NCBI GenBank assembly: GCA_002812745.2
Contig: NCSJ02000186.1
Location: 1 to 64,000, forward strand
Source: Scytalidium lignicola
Lineage: Eukaryota > Ascomycota > Leotiomycetes
DNA length: 64,000 nucleotides
Direction of reading: 5' to 3'
In this document: one piece after another, positions 44,256 through 56,563 of the stretch
How the letters are laid out: each line of letters begins with the position of its first letter
Numbering within the stretch: the first letter of the stretch is position 1
The notes under the pieces: generated by a model
The model's input: the letters and a program-made list of their open reading frames with translations, nothing else
What the model was told of the DNA's origin: nothing
Databases searched by the model: none
Position numbers and translations under genes: made by a program

Positions 44256-45493
44256 GGCCAATCAATGCAAGGTGGGGTCAAGAAGAGTCTCGTCATTATA
44301 TCTCTTCATGAAATTCTTTGATGTCCGGTCGAGGTTAATTATGAGTTTCATAAGGACAAACAATCCAATGTGAAACTCCCCTAGCAGCAGAATGCTCTAT
44401 TTTTAGGTTGCTATTCACGCTTAGGCCTATAATAAGACGTGTCAGCGCTATAATATCAACATGACAATTATTTTGGAGTCAGGTAAGGGTTAATAAAATA
44501 TGATCTTACTTAGGAATATTAAGGATCGTGATATTTATTTCAAATCTAACATATTCTAAAAATTCCAACAAGAAATAGGGAGGTAAAAATAATACGAGAT
44601 AAATTTCTACCCGTTACGATTATGTAAGGGCATCGATACCACAATGCATATCCTAGTAAGTGTACAGACCCAGATTTTAAGAATAGATAAAGAAATATTT
44701 ATTCGTGCAATTAGTCATGAATATCTAGGAAGACATAAGATTTAGCGGAATGCATGGATATTAAACTGTAGAACAGCGAAAGGTGGAATGAAATTTTAGT
44801 AGTCCTTGAAATCAACTGCCTAGCTATGTATAAAGTTACTTCATAGTATAATATATTGAATTAGGGCACGTGAAAGCATGTACGCAATATGAGGTTACTC
44901 AGAATATATTGTAGTACTGTAGTAGTTACATACAGTAAAGCAAAGTTAACTATTAAAAAGGGAAGTCATGTGTAATAGACAAGACATAATGCCTAAGGTA
45001 GCAACTAGGATATCACAATATACCTCTATGTTATCGAAGTACTGAAAATTAATGTAAAAGTACCTTAAATCCTATATAAAAACGAGTGTGGAGACACTTA
45101 AACTATAAAACAAAATGTTGTAAGTGTAATACTTAAACTTGAAATAAGAAATTTATCGATTTAAAGTGATTAATTTAAAATGATCAATTTCAAACTTAAC
45201 AAATCTATAAACTTTGTATGTTTGATTAAATTTAAAGCTTTTATAAGGTTATCAGCTATTATATCTGCAGTAAAAATATAATTTAAAATGATTTCTCTTA
45301 ATTATACTTTTTTTGTGTATAAAATGATATTTGATATTAATGTATTTAGCCCTTTTTGATTGTTTAATAGTCTTAACTATAAAAAAGGAGCTTTAATTAT
45401 TATTATTCAAGGTAATCTTAAAGTTTGTAATGTTAACTTAAAGTTCTAATAGTAATTTGATTAATTATATAACTTTGTATAATGCTTTAAAGA
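44256..45493. other. AT-rich, RIP-like intergenic DNA
   Basis: Dense stops and TpA-rich words. No gene recognised. Confidence 0.5.
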
Positions 45494-45760
45494 TGTCAGA
45501 GTTGTTCGTACGTAGAGTGAAGAGAGATCAGGAGGCTGAAACATAATAGGAGACTAGTAGTGTGATAGCAGTTGGTTAGGTGTAGATTTGCTTTAAAACT
45601 CGGTATTCTCTTAAAAGTACAAGATTGATCTCTGACTCCTGTCAAAGAGAAGGGGAAACCCCCCTCTTTATAGATGGGAGTCAGCAGTTAAAGAGCAGTT
45701 AGGACTCAGACTATTATCCTTTTCTTCCCTTCATGTGATTAGTGCACTGAGGCCTTGACA
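45494..45760. mobile_element. solo LTR, 267 bp, TSD AAAGA
   Basis: Begins TGTCAGAG, ends CCTTGACA, and AAAGA flanks it on both sides (45489-45493 and 45761-45765). It is much more GC-rich than its surroundings and contains a TATA-like tttataga. Its TGTCA...TGACA ends resemble those of the 186-bp solo LTR, but the bodies differ. Confidence 0.82.
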
Positions 45761-48700
45761 AAAGAGTATATAATATTTAGCTTTTATAATAAATAAAGTA
45801 ATATAAGGTAATTATTAGTAATATTATAAAATTAATTTACTACTTAAAAAGAAAAGGTAACTTATAGTAGATTAATGTGTTCTTAAGTAATTATCATAAT
45901 CAAAGTTGTTAAAATTATAAAAATCAAGGTTTTTGTCATCTTCAAATATAATGTTAATATCTTAAATATTTTAGAAATACTAAAAGACTTGTTTAACTAA
46001 CTTTAAGTATTGTAAAAATAGATTTTGAAGAAACTATAAAAGTTAAAAGACTAGAAAGAATAGATCAGGATATGTTTGTATTATAAAATATATAATAAAA
46101 TTAACTTTTTCAGAATAAAGTTATATATTTTAAAAAGTAATTATACTATTGTATTTAACTATAAACTTAGTTATATTTACCTTAAAAAGAATAAAGTAAA
46201 GTTTAATGTTATTATACTCAAATTAATTAAGAATCTTCTTAATATACTTATTTTAAACAAGTAAAATAATATATTTCTTTTAATTTTATATAATATACAC
46301 TTTTAGAAACTAAGATATAAGTCTTATATTAATTATTTTGAATAAATTATAAAGAATTAGTTTAATTGTTAGTTCATCTGTAACACGAAGTACAGTATAC
46401 AATTATACATAATATACTCATTATGCTATTCCATAGTTGTTGTATGATTAAGGGGTAAGAGAGTAAAGTTGTAAGAGCTTTGTTTACTCTTACTACTTAA
46501 TCAGGACTGGTTTACAAGGGCATGTGAATATCATGTGTACACAACTACTATTCTACTAACACTAGAGTTACTTTAAAAATGGCTATATACTATAGCTCTT
46601 AAAATGCTCAAATCTGTAGAGTTTTCTTAATCACATACTAATTACTTAATTAAGAATAACTCTAAATCCCTCCTCCATATGATTCTTTGTTCTACTACTT
46701 ACATTATTATGTTTTACTTATTCTACTACTTCTAATTGTACTTTATTCATATCCAACAACTGTTTTAAAGTACTAAGTAGCTTTCCTTTGATCATAGAAT
46801 TAACTAGATTTATAATTCTTTTAATCCATCATACCTTAGTAATTTAACGTTGTTTGTACACTTGACAAAGGTATATCATGTTAATCATGAGTTACTTTTC
46901 CTATATAGTTCTTAACTTGACAAGGTAATCATATAATAACCTTAAATTTGTATATATAATTAATAAGAAGTTAATTTTAAGGATTTTTTCAATAATTAAC
47001 TTGATTATAGCTCTTATATCAAACTCATAAGTTATTTTATACAATTCTAAGGTTAAAACACTATGTATAACCCTCTTATACTTGACTGACGTTTAATATA
47101 ATGTATTTACATTTCCTTTCTAATTTGTAAGTATTATAATATAACTAATTTATGATGATAAGTCTTTATTATTTGTAAATAAAGTGTTTATAAAGATTAA
47201 TAACTATAGCATTTCCTTTTTAAGCTTAACAAATTATATTCCTTTAATAATATTCTGGATTTACTATTGTAAATGTTTATTTAACAATTTTACATCTTCT
47301 TAACTAAGATTAATAGCTTAAGTAATTACTAATAAGTTATATAACACTTTTAGTTAGCAAACTAAAGTTATATATACTCCTTAAGTATATTGTATAATAT
47401 ATTGTTCTTTAGTAATAAGGTTTTAGTATACAATTCCTTGTGAACTTGTTATAATAACTGATTTCCTAGTTATAAGTTATAGATTAACACAAGTTTTTCA
47501 TGTTTCTTAACTATAATAAGTTAATTACATATTAGTTAAAGAGTTAGTAAAGATGAATAAAGGAAACTTACTTAAAAGCTAGAAGATTTAACAAGAAAGA
47601 TTATAAAAGTTAATTAAAGAGCTTTTAACATATTAAAGAAAAGAAAGGCAAAAAGGAAAGAAATAAAGTACTTATACAGTTATAATTAAAAGCAAAGAAC
47701 AATAGACAATAAGACAAGTATTTATATAATATTACTCAAAGCTTAACTTCAAGCTTTAAAGAATTAAAGGAAAGGAAAACTTACTTTATAAAGGTAATAG
47801 ATAAGGTAACAAAAAGAGAAAAGGAAGAGAAAGGGAATAATAAGAGGAGTTTATATAAACCTTTGGAAATACTAGTAATTATACATTATACTTTGCTTAT
47901 TTGAGAACTCTAGAATATTTACTGATCTTTACTTAATTCTATGGTAATCTAAGAATTACTTTACAAGATTATTATACTAAAAGAATACTTATGTTTAATT
48001 ATAATCAAAAAGCTTAACATTAAGAATAACTTTATATTTACTATGTTTAAGTGTTTTGTGTTTATTTTGTTTAACTTTACATTATTAACAACAAAAGGAA
48101 ATAAGCAAAGTACTAGATCTTTACTTAGGACTTATACTTCTTCAGAAGGACTGAAAGAGTTAACAGCTAAAAAGTATAAGAGAAATGGCAAAGTTATATT
48201 TACACATATATATAAAGCTTGTCATTAGTATAAAAGACTTATACACTATAACATTAAAAGGATATTAAAGAGGTATATTAACTTAAAAGTATTATAACAT
48301 TAAACTACTAAACAAAAACATTATTTTAAGACCTTCACATTTAAAAGAAGTATAGGATTCAAGAATGATCTTTGTATTTATAAACTTCAAAAGAGGTATT
48401 AAAGGACATTAAAAGCTTATAACTCTTAAGGACAAAAGCCTTAAAAGAAAGGGATAATGTTAAAGCCTAAATCACAAAGCCTAAGAAGTATATATAATAT
48501 ACTAAGTATATGAACAGAGTATTAAGATAAGGGCTTACTTCAAGAGTACACAAAACCTGACATATATAAGGGTAACCTAAGTAACTATTATAATTTGGAT
48601 TCTTCAGGAATTAGTTTAAAGAATAAAACAAGCTTAATTGTTGATGCCATCACCTCCTTGATTATGATTCATTATCTCTACCTTAAACTCAGTCTATAAC

Positions 48701-48914
48701 AATTCATTAAAGATGTTCAATTTGTTAAACTTGAGTAAGAATAATTGAAAAAGGCTAATTTTCTAGCAAAAGAACATAAAATGTTAATTATTAATAAGAG
48801 AATTAAGTTTAATAAGGATATTATATAATTAAATAATACTAGAATTTTACTTACTCAAGAGTATTAATATATATTCTTATTGTTTATAGTATAATAAGTC
48901 TTTATCTACTTAAC
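45761..48914. other. AT-rich RIP-like relics
   Basis: About 3 kb of extreme AT-richness. Short Lys/Asn/Ile-rich frames (for example 46076-46264 and 48043-48228) look like decayed element ORFs. No family is recognisable with confidence. Confidence 0.45.
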
Positions 48915-49256
48915 TGTTATAGGTTTTACTTAACAAGCTGATTAGTGTAAGCTTAAGGCTTAGTATACAAAAGGTGTATATAAAGAACTTAACAATTAAA
49001 GGTCATATAATAAAGTCTTAAGATCCTTGGAGGACTCTAGAAGACTTTTAAGACTTTGAAGGATTCAATTGTATTTTATTATTTATATAAGTATATTATA
49101 AGAACATAAGAGTAAACTCCTTGTATTCAACTTAAATATATTATTAAATCTTACCTTTAACTTAGTCACTTGCTTAAGTGTCTTTTATTTTCATAATCCT
49201 TGAACATCTACTTTATCCTNGCTATCCAGTGACCTGGATAGCGTAGTTTTGTAACA
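48915..49256 (+). repeat. decayed LTR of the same family as the 354-bp LTRs
   Basis: Read on the plus strand this 342-bp stretch aligns end to end with the reverse complement of the 25831-26184 LTR. It runs from TGTTATAGGTTTTAC to GCGTAGTTTTGTAACA, including the palindrome CTATCCAG..CTGGATAG. It carries many more transitions than those LTRs, so it is older or was hit harder. One undetermined base (49220) sits beside the palindrome. It abuts the broken TRAPPC12-like gene. No matching 5-bp duplication was found at its other end. Confidence 0.85.
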
Positions 49257-51026
49257 TTGTTATAGTTCTTACCGTCACAGCCTGATAAATGCTAGAATAG
49301 CAGCTTATAAAGAGTCGGTGACCGACAAGGGGTTANGTNATTAAGTTGAATGACAATATATACCTCTTCCATTTTTCCGGTGTAGAGCAGAGACACTGCT
49401 AAATTCTGCCTCCACATTGCTTTTTCACCTAAATCGGTACTATCATTTGCAGAATCGATTAACTCTTTCCACGCATCTGCTGCGGCTGGGTAGCGGCCCT
49501 CCGCCATTAATGCGAGAGCCAACATTGTTTGGCGTTGATCTTTAGCTGTCTCTTCATATCCCTCAATATTTTGCCTCGCTGATTCAATGTCGCCAAGGCA
49601 CATCCATAGAAGGGCTTTCTTCATTCCCATCTCAGCTTCACATCCTTTCCGAGATTTGAGAGTCTTTAAATGTCTAGTAGCACCTTCCAAATCCTCCATC
49701 TCCACCAACGCACTAGCAACCCTGATACCTAGGTCTTCTAATCGACTCTCCCAAAGCTGGATCTCAGCATCATCTTCGCTGGAGCGGTCACCTTCTTTGG
49801 TGGCCTTCTTCAGATTAGATAAAATTGGCCGTACTTCCCTGGCTAGCTCATAATATCCCATTACTCCTCTTCTCGCATCATTAAATCCCATACCCTGAAG
49901 CCGAACGGCCAAGACCCGTAGCTCCCATGGTACTAGATGCTCAGAAGTCACATCATCTCTATAGTAATTTGAGTTCAAATCTTCTAGTGCTTTGACTTCC
50001 TGTGATGCGAGTGGTGTCTGATTACACAAGGTTAAGCAAGAAAGTCGTGTATAAACTAGACTGAAAATTGTGGTATAATCTGAAGGGTCTATTGATGATG
50101 ATGTTAATAATTGTGCTGCTTTGATAGCGGCTGTTCGGAAATGCCCTCCTATAATAAGATGTTCTAGGGAAGTGTCAGTCGCTGGTTGAAGAGAAGGGAC
50201 TCGAAAAGGCGGAGGAACGTCGATAAGTGTAAGTGGATGGTAAATTTCTGGTCGTAAAAGGTAGCTAAAGTCTTTTCCTGGCTGACTTAGGTTCGACACG
50301 GCTGTCCTAAAAGAAAGATTTGAGCTGACACCAGGTGAGAGAGTGCGTGAGGCTTGAGAATGTTGTGAATCACAACGAGATAGGTTAGATGTGGCGGATA
50401 GAATCTGGCTTGGACCTGTTCCCGGGGATAAGGGATTGGCAATAGGAATGCTGGTTCTCATTTAGCGCAAAGAATGGTCAAACAGAGTATTAACGTACTC
50501 GTCGCCATCTAAAGGCCCGCGGGTTGCTCGTCGTGGAAGAGCTAAAATACACAGCGATTAGATAGAGCCCGAAATCAAATCTGACATGGTATGACCTTCC
50601 CCCGATGTGGAAAACATGCGAGACAATAAATACAATTAATACACTCAAAGAGTTGCCAAGTATAAGAATAATGGGATGGAGATCAAGGAGATTGCTGGAA
50701 TTCGTCCTTGGCCTGAGTTCCCTTCAACAGATTTTGACAACTTGATTACTTATCTGGTACACTTGCAACATCATAGTAACACCATAAACAGATTAATGAA
50801 GTTGTATCAAAAGAGAAGAGAGATTCTGTCGTAGCAACATCACATCGGTGGAACATCCCAGCTATGGGAGATACGACCAGTAAATGCGGAACTAGCGCAG
50901 CTATCTAAAGCATACATGGCGAATAAACAGAAGGCAAAAAGTCTGGTGATTGTGATACTAACCTTTCCCTGTAGATGTATGTCTGACATGCTTCTTTGAA
51001 GCTGGTTCTGTTTTCGGACTGTTCAT
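49257..51026 (-). pseudogene. TRAPPC12-like TPR protein, truncated by an LTR and carrying an in-frame stop
   Basis: The main exon (about 50541-49358) encodes FSYLLRPEIYHPLTLIDVPPPFR, then TPR-like helical repeats ending MWRQNLAVSLLYTGKMEE. This matches the fungal relative of TRAPP-complex subunit TRAPPC12, which acts in ER-Golgi and endomembrane trafficking. After an intron only about 25 nt of the next exon remain before the LTR, so the conserved C-terminus is gone. Upstream of ATG 50461 the same frame encodes RGPLDGDEYVNTLFDHSLR and then TAA at 50462-50464, directly before MRTSIP. I recall that family members read through here, so this is likely a nonsense mutation. A first exon from ATG 51026 is tentative. 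Two undetermined bases lie in the last intron. Confidence 0.7.
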
Positions 51027-51775
51027 ATTTGCAACTACGACACTCTATCTCAAGACTTATTATAAGACCAACGAGTGAAGCTGGGTCCTTCAGCGAAGTT
51101 AAGGTGAGGTAATGAGTCTTAATGCCTTACATTCAAGGCCACAGTTAACAGGTTTGCTTCTCCGGTACGCTATTACTCCTTGACTTCTGATATAGCAAAA
51201 TTGTCTTCTTACTACGCTGTTTCTTTCAACTTGCGATATGTACAAGAAAGATATGGGAAAACTATCAGTTTATAGTATAACAAGTAAGAATACGCAATTT
51301 TTTCTTTTATATTCAACTATTCTTTATTTCAACGTTCAAATAAATAAAAAGACAGCGCTGCACTAAAGAGCAAGCATAATCACTAGAAGTGGCATTACCC
51401 GACTGTTTAACATGGTATCAAGCAAGTACGAAGTTGGCAACAAGAATGTGTGGTGTCGTCTCTTCGTGACAAGAGTTACACATCTTTTAATCGTCTGGCA
51501 AGGGCAATGACCACCTCTAAATCTTAGTAGCAATGTTATTACACAATTAAACTTCTTTACAGATCATATGGCTTTTATCAAAGTTAATCCAAACAATCCA
51601 CCACCATGCGTCGCATCAACATAGATATATAGTGTTCCTTCAGCCATGTAGCGTCAAGGGCTGCTGATTTCGGTCCTACCCACTCTCCAGTTGCAAAAGA
51701 AATTGAAATCTCTCAAAAGTTCCCACGTGAGGGTTTTTGATAATTTTTGATATACTTTATTAAATTCTTAAGATG
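51027..51775. other. intergenic
   Basis: No feature recognised. Confidence 0.5.
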
Positions 51776-52125
51776 TCATTGCTTCTCGGTGACAGTCAAA
51801 CTCTCAGGATTGTGTGCCACCCGGTCACCGTGTTGATCATGAAAGATGACCTAGAATAGTTGTCCGCTATTAGCCACCCCGTCCCTCCTCACCAAGGCAC
51901 AGTAAAACTTACCTTAGGAGGATGCTTGACTCCTTCCTCTTCAGCTTCCTTCTCCGTCTCAACGATTTTCTCTACCTGCAGTTATTAGCAAAGGTTGTCT
52001 CTTTTCTTGATAGAGTTTGTAAGGTGTAGTACATCTCCTTCACGGTGGCCACCCCGGATTTTAATGGATACGTGGTCTCCAACGCTGATATTGTGGCCTA
52101 CATTATCTACTATACCAGGATTCAT
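51776..52125 (-). CDS. hypervirulence-associated TUDOR-domain (HVA1-like) small protein, 76 aa
   Basis: Three tiny exons: 52125-52033, 51975-51913 and 51850-51776 (231 nt), all in phase 0. The spliced protein reads GDHVSIKIRGGHREGD, then VEKIVETEKEAEEEGVKHPPK, then VIFHDQHGDRVAHNPESL. These three blocks are the conserved body of the fungal HVA1/TUDOR-domain family. Introns are 57 and 62 nt with GTACTA...TGCAG and GTAAGT...TTCTAG borders. The family is named after a Cryptococcus mutant with raised virulence; its biochemical role is poorly known. The protein has no signal peptide. This gene is invisible to simple ORF searches because no exon exceeds 31 codons. Confidence 0.85.
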
Positions 52126-53403
52126 CTTGATGTGATGTCCTTTAATATACTAAACTGCTCTAGATGGGGAGTTGAGTCGGACGCAGTGGTCTTTGAGAGA
52201 ATTATTGATTCAATCGATTCAAGTTTTGAAGTAAAGAAATGAAGAAACGAAAATAAAGGGAACTGCTGTGTAAGAGATATATAAGTACCTTCCAATGAAG
52301 AAGTTGAAGCTGCTTTTCTATAGTGACGTAGGGCTATATCATACCCGATGTCATACTGCCCTTGCACCTGTTCCGATTGGTAAACTCCCGTTAGTAAGAT
52401 TAAGTATTCCATCTGCGAATTTTCCATTGCCTTTTAACAAGGAGCCTTGGGAATTCTGCTGTATGTTTTCATCGATATCATTATCCATTATAAATGTTGC
52501 CAAATATTTTTTGGAGGTCCACTACCAATGTAAACATTCAGTAAAATGTTTCCCGTCGTGGAACCCCACGTTTTCAGGGATTTGCAGGCCCTGGGGTTAC
52601 CCGCCAATCGTTACACAGCGCTACCAGCCCACTATCCTGCATGCTCAGTCTCACTAAAGCCCTTAATTACCAGTGTACCGGCAGACCAGTAACTTGGTAA
52701 GATTAATTAGCACGGTTAGCTGTTGATTTTAGACATAATAACTTATTATTATTATGCAAGATGCTGCGAGTCCCAAAAGTAAACATAGGGTCTTTTTCAT
52801 CCCAAGGCTATCCTGAGCCTATTACCAATGCTTGGAATGCACAGGTGCGGTGGACATGTCCCCCGCCTACGCGAGATTAGCAGCTGTTTGATTCGTTTCA
52901 GTCCCGCAAAGGGTCTTTTATCAACACTGTTTTCGGCGAGAGCTAGCTTGAGATCTGTCTGGAGTAAAGAAAAGCATTGGAAGTCTTGAAGACAGTGCTT
53001 CAACTGGAGATCTCACCTGCGCAAAGTAAATCGTAGATACTGTGAAATATCCCTTTGGCCGGGAGTAACTACGTAAGCGGAAGGTTTTTGTTTGGAACAA
53101 ATTAGCAATGCTCTAATTTGATTGGATGATGGTCAGCTTGGCTCGAGGTGACTTTTCCCCGCACATTATTCGCTTGGTGATGAGTCTTGCAGCTCCGATC
53201 TAGGCGAAAAATATACTTGCGCCCTTTCGATCTACCAGACTTTCTTCAATCCAAGAGCATCTACACTGCAAACTGGAAGATTGTTTGTCTCCCGCTCGAG
53301 CAGAGCAGCAGGAATTCCAAGGCCGTTTAGCCTTGCTCTTCTTTCCTTGTCAATTCCTTTTTTTTACTCGCCACTCATCCAATCCCACAATCCACCGGCC
53401 ATC
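52126..53403. other. intergenic / ILV2 upstream region
   Basis: No other gene supported. The leader just upstream of ILV2 is CT-rich, as in fungal housekeeping promoters. Confidence 0.5.
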
Positions 53404-55729
53404 ATGCTTCGATCGCAGGTCACCTCCCGCGCCTTAAAACAGAAGGCAAGATGCACAGCGCAACTCTTCTCCACCTCCTCGAAACCAGCACGCGCAGTAT
53501 TGATCAGTAAAGGACCTGGAGCTGTACGAAATCAAGCAACATCAGCGACTGCAACTGCAACTGCTCCCACAACCTCACCGACCTCGTAAGAGTCACTAAT
53601 ATCATGTATGACTCAACCAGTCATAAGCTTACAAAAATATACATAGACAAACAAGAGAAACACCAAGTCCAGCATTCAATACATCGTCGCGAAGATGGAA
53701 CGAGTCGAATCCTTTACAGCATCAAAAGGAGCCGGAGATGGACGAGTCGTATGTTTCACGTCGTCGCCGCCGCTTCGATTTCCATGCTAACGGTGTTAAT
53801 AGGTTCATTGGCAAGACTGGTGGTGAAATATTCCACGAAATGATGCTTAGACAAGGCGTCAAGCACATCTGTGAGGATAGATTAATTCTTCTTACAGAAT
53901 ACTTGCTAATTGTTACCAGTCGGTTATCCAGGTGGTGCCATTCTACCAGTATTTGATGCCATCTATAACTCGAAACATTTCGAGTTTATCCTTCCAAAAC
54001 ATGAGCAAGGTGCAGGACACATGGCACAAGGCTATGCTCGGGCTTCGGGCAAGCCAGGTGTGGTTCTTGTAACTTCGGGACCAGGTGCTACCAACGTGGT
54101 CACTCCCATGCAAGATGCCCTCTCCGATGGTACCCCATTGGTTGTGTTCTGCGGCCAGGTACCTACGACAGCCATTGGAAGTGATGCTTTCCAAGAGGCC
54201 GACGTTATTGGAATCTCCAGAGCTTGTACTAAATGGAACGTCATGGTTAAGAATGTGGCAGAGTTACCGAAACGGATAAAGGAAGCCTTCGAGATCGCTA
54301 CCACCGGCAGACCAGGTCCCGTCTTGGTAGATTTACCCAAGGATGTTACTGCTGGTATCCTTAGAAAAGCTATTCCCATGGCCAGCACCATTCCATCCAT
54401 TCCCAGTCAAGCGACCCGAGCGGCTCAGGAGTTTAGCAGGAAGCAACTCCAAGCTTCCATAAAGCGCGTAGCTGACCTGGTTAATATCGCTAAAAAGCCC
54501 GTGATATATGCAGGACAAGGTATCGTCTTAAGTCCTGGAGGCCCAGAGCTGCTCAAGGAGCTTGCTGACAAAGCGTCCATTCCGGTCACCACCACTCTTC
54601 AAGGTCTTGGTGGGTTCGACGAACTCGACCCCAAGGCTTTGAACATGCTTGGAATGCATGGAGCAGCGTATGCCAACCTGGCTATTCAGGAGGCTGATCT
54701 TATCATTGCTCTTGGAGCACGTTTTGACGATCGTGTGACTGGAAATGTCGCTAAGTTTGCTCCACAAGCAAAAGCCGCAGCAGCTGAGAAGCGTGGAGGC
54801 ATCGTTCACTTTGAGATCATGCCAAAGAATATCAACAAGGTAGTACAAGCCACCGAGGCTGTAGAGGGTGATGTTGCAACCAATTTAGCTCTTCTCCTTC
54901 CATCGGTGAAGAAGGCTACCATGGAGGACCGTAAAGACTGGTTTAGCAAAATCAATGCCTGGAAAGAGAAGTTCCCTCTTTCAGCATATGAAAGAGCCGA
55001 GCGGGCCGGTCTCATTAAACCTCAAACTCTTATCGAAGAGCTGTCTAACCTCACAGCCGACCGAAAAGAGGACACCATCATTGCTACAGGTGTAGGTCAA
55101 CATCAGATGTGGGCCGCCCAGCACTTCCGTTGGCGTTATCCCCGAACAATGGTTACATCAGGCGGTCTAGGAACTATGGGTTACGGTCTTCCAGCAGCCA
55201 TTGGAGCAAAGGTTGCTCGCCCAGATGCACTTGTGATTGACATTGATGGTGACGCGTCATTTAACATGACTCTTACCGAAATGTCAACAGCACAACAGTT
55301 CAACATTGGTGTGAAGATCATTGTTCTCAATAATGAGGAACAAGGAATGGTCACACAATGGCAAAACATCTTCTATGAAGACAGATACGCACATACTCAC
55401 TCCGTGAACCCGGATTTCATGAAGCTAGCTGAGGCTATGCGTATTCAAGCCAGGAGATGTGTGAGACCAGATGATGTGGTGGACAGTCTTAAGTGGTTGA
55501 TCAACTCTGAAGGACCAGCTTTCTTGGAGGTTGTTACAGATAGGAAAGTCCCGGTGTTACCTATGGTGCCAGCAGGATCTGCCTTACATGAGTTCTTAGT
55601 ATATGATCAAGGTAAGTCCTATCCAGTTAACTTCACTCTCTTATAGAACATATGCTGACTCCCTCTTTAGAGAAGGAAAAAGTGAGAAGAAAACTCCTTA
55701 AGGAGCGGACAGGTGGTGTCCATGTATAG
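53404..55729 (+). CDS. ilv2: acetolactate synthase catalytic subunit, mitochondrial, 700 aa
   Basis: Five exons: 53404-53585, 53647-53748, 53803-53870, 53920-55611 and 55671-55729 (2,103 nt). It catalyses the first common step of valine, leucine and isoleucine synthesis, joining pyruvate with pyruvate or 2-ketobutyrate using ThDP and FAD. The N-terminus is Arg/Ser/Ala-rich, a mitochondrial targeting peptide. The core begins GGEIFHEMMLRQGVKHIFGYPGGAI. HEQGAGHMAQGYARASGKPG includes the catalytic Glu, GARFDDRVTGN is the FAD region, and DIDGDASFNMTLTEM...LNNEEQGMVTQWQN the ThDP-binding motif. Sites known for herbicide resistance look wild-type (Pro in GQVP, Trp in TQWQN). The last intron is placed at 55612-55670, giving DQEKEKVRRKLLKERTGG, which fits the family tail. 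Confidence 0.96.
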
Positions 55730-56563
55730 TTTAACGAAAGAAAGTGATGGCCCCCGGAATTGTCTCGGAAAGAGGGGTGGGGGGAAATGAGGTGGCTGTT
55801 GTGATCATTTAGCAAAAGAAGGAAAACCGACTTCTTTATTGAAGCTCATGATTTTTCTTCTTCTCAGGAGTTTGCAAACTTTTCAAACTCAAAAAAGTCT
55901 TTTTTGCTTAGGCTTTGAGTCCCCTTGCAAAGAAAAAAAGTATTTTTAAGCATTCAATGGGTGCATTTTTATATTATTATTACCATTCCTTTGGATCTTC
56001 ATTCAAAAAACAATGTATAGCTGGATAATGACTTTACGGTCTCTAGTACAATGGAGTATTGTTTTCTATCTTATGACCTCTGTTTTGCACATTTGTCTTC
56101 CGTGTGAGTCATAACTTTACGGTAGTAGTAACTTACAAATGCCAACCTCACTAGTATTAAGGGGTACCTCTCAGGGGCCGAGGCTAGGAATTAGGGCCTC
56201 AACTCTTCCCAGGCTAATTGAGTATATTTCGGAATTGAGCAAATTAAGATGCCCTTATAAATCATTGATCACTGGAAAGAAACCACCCCTTAGATGATCA
56301 TCATGTATCACACATAGACACTCGGAATCTAAGATTACTTTGATTTAAGTAGTATTTTCTACTAATAGCGCTAGGTGTGACAACCTACGCTAATACAACA
56401 GAAGTCCCGCTATTCGGGGTGGGGAGCAAGACTGCTGTTCCAAACTGCCATGAAAAAAAGGATCAGAGGGCTGCCATGAAAAGCTACTATGGCATTAAAA
56501 AAAACCAGCAATGCAAATCGTACAAAGAGACCAACACACGCAAGATGAGGAAAGAAGTATGCC
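55730..56563. other. intergenic, convergent 3' ends of ILV2 and NST1
   Basis: No gene recognised. A T/C-rich ILV2 3' region is followed by mixed sequence. Confidence 0.5.

Noticed and set aside
46371..46550. possible further solo LTR (TGTTAG...CTAACA)
   Set aside because: Ends look LTR-like but the flanking 5-mers do not match, so insertion cannot be shown.
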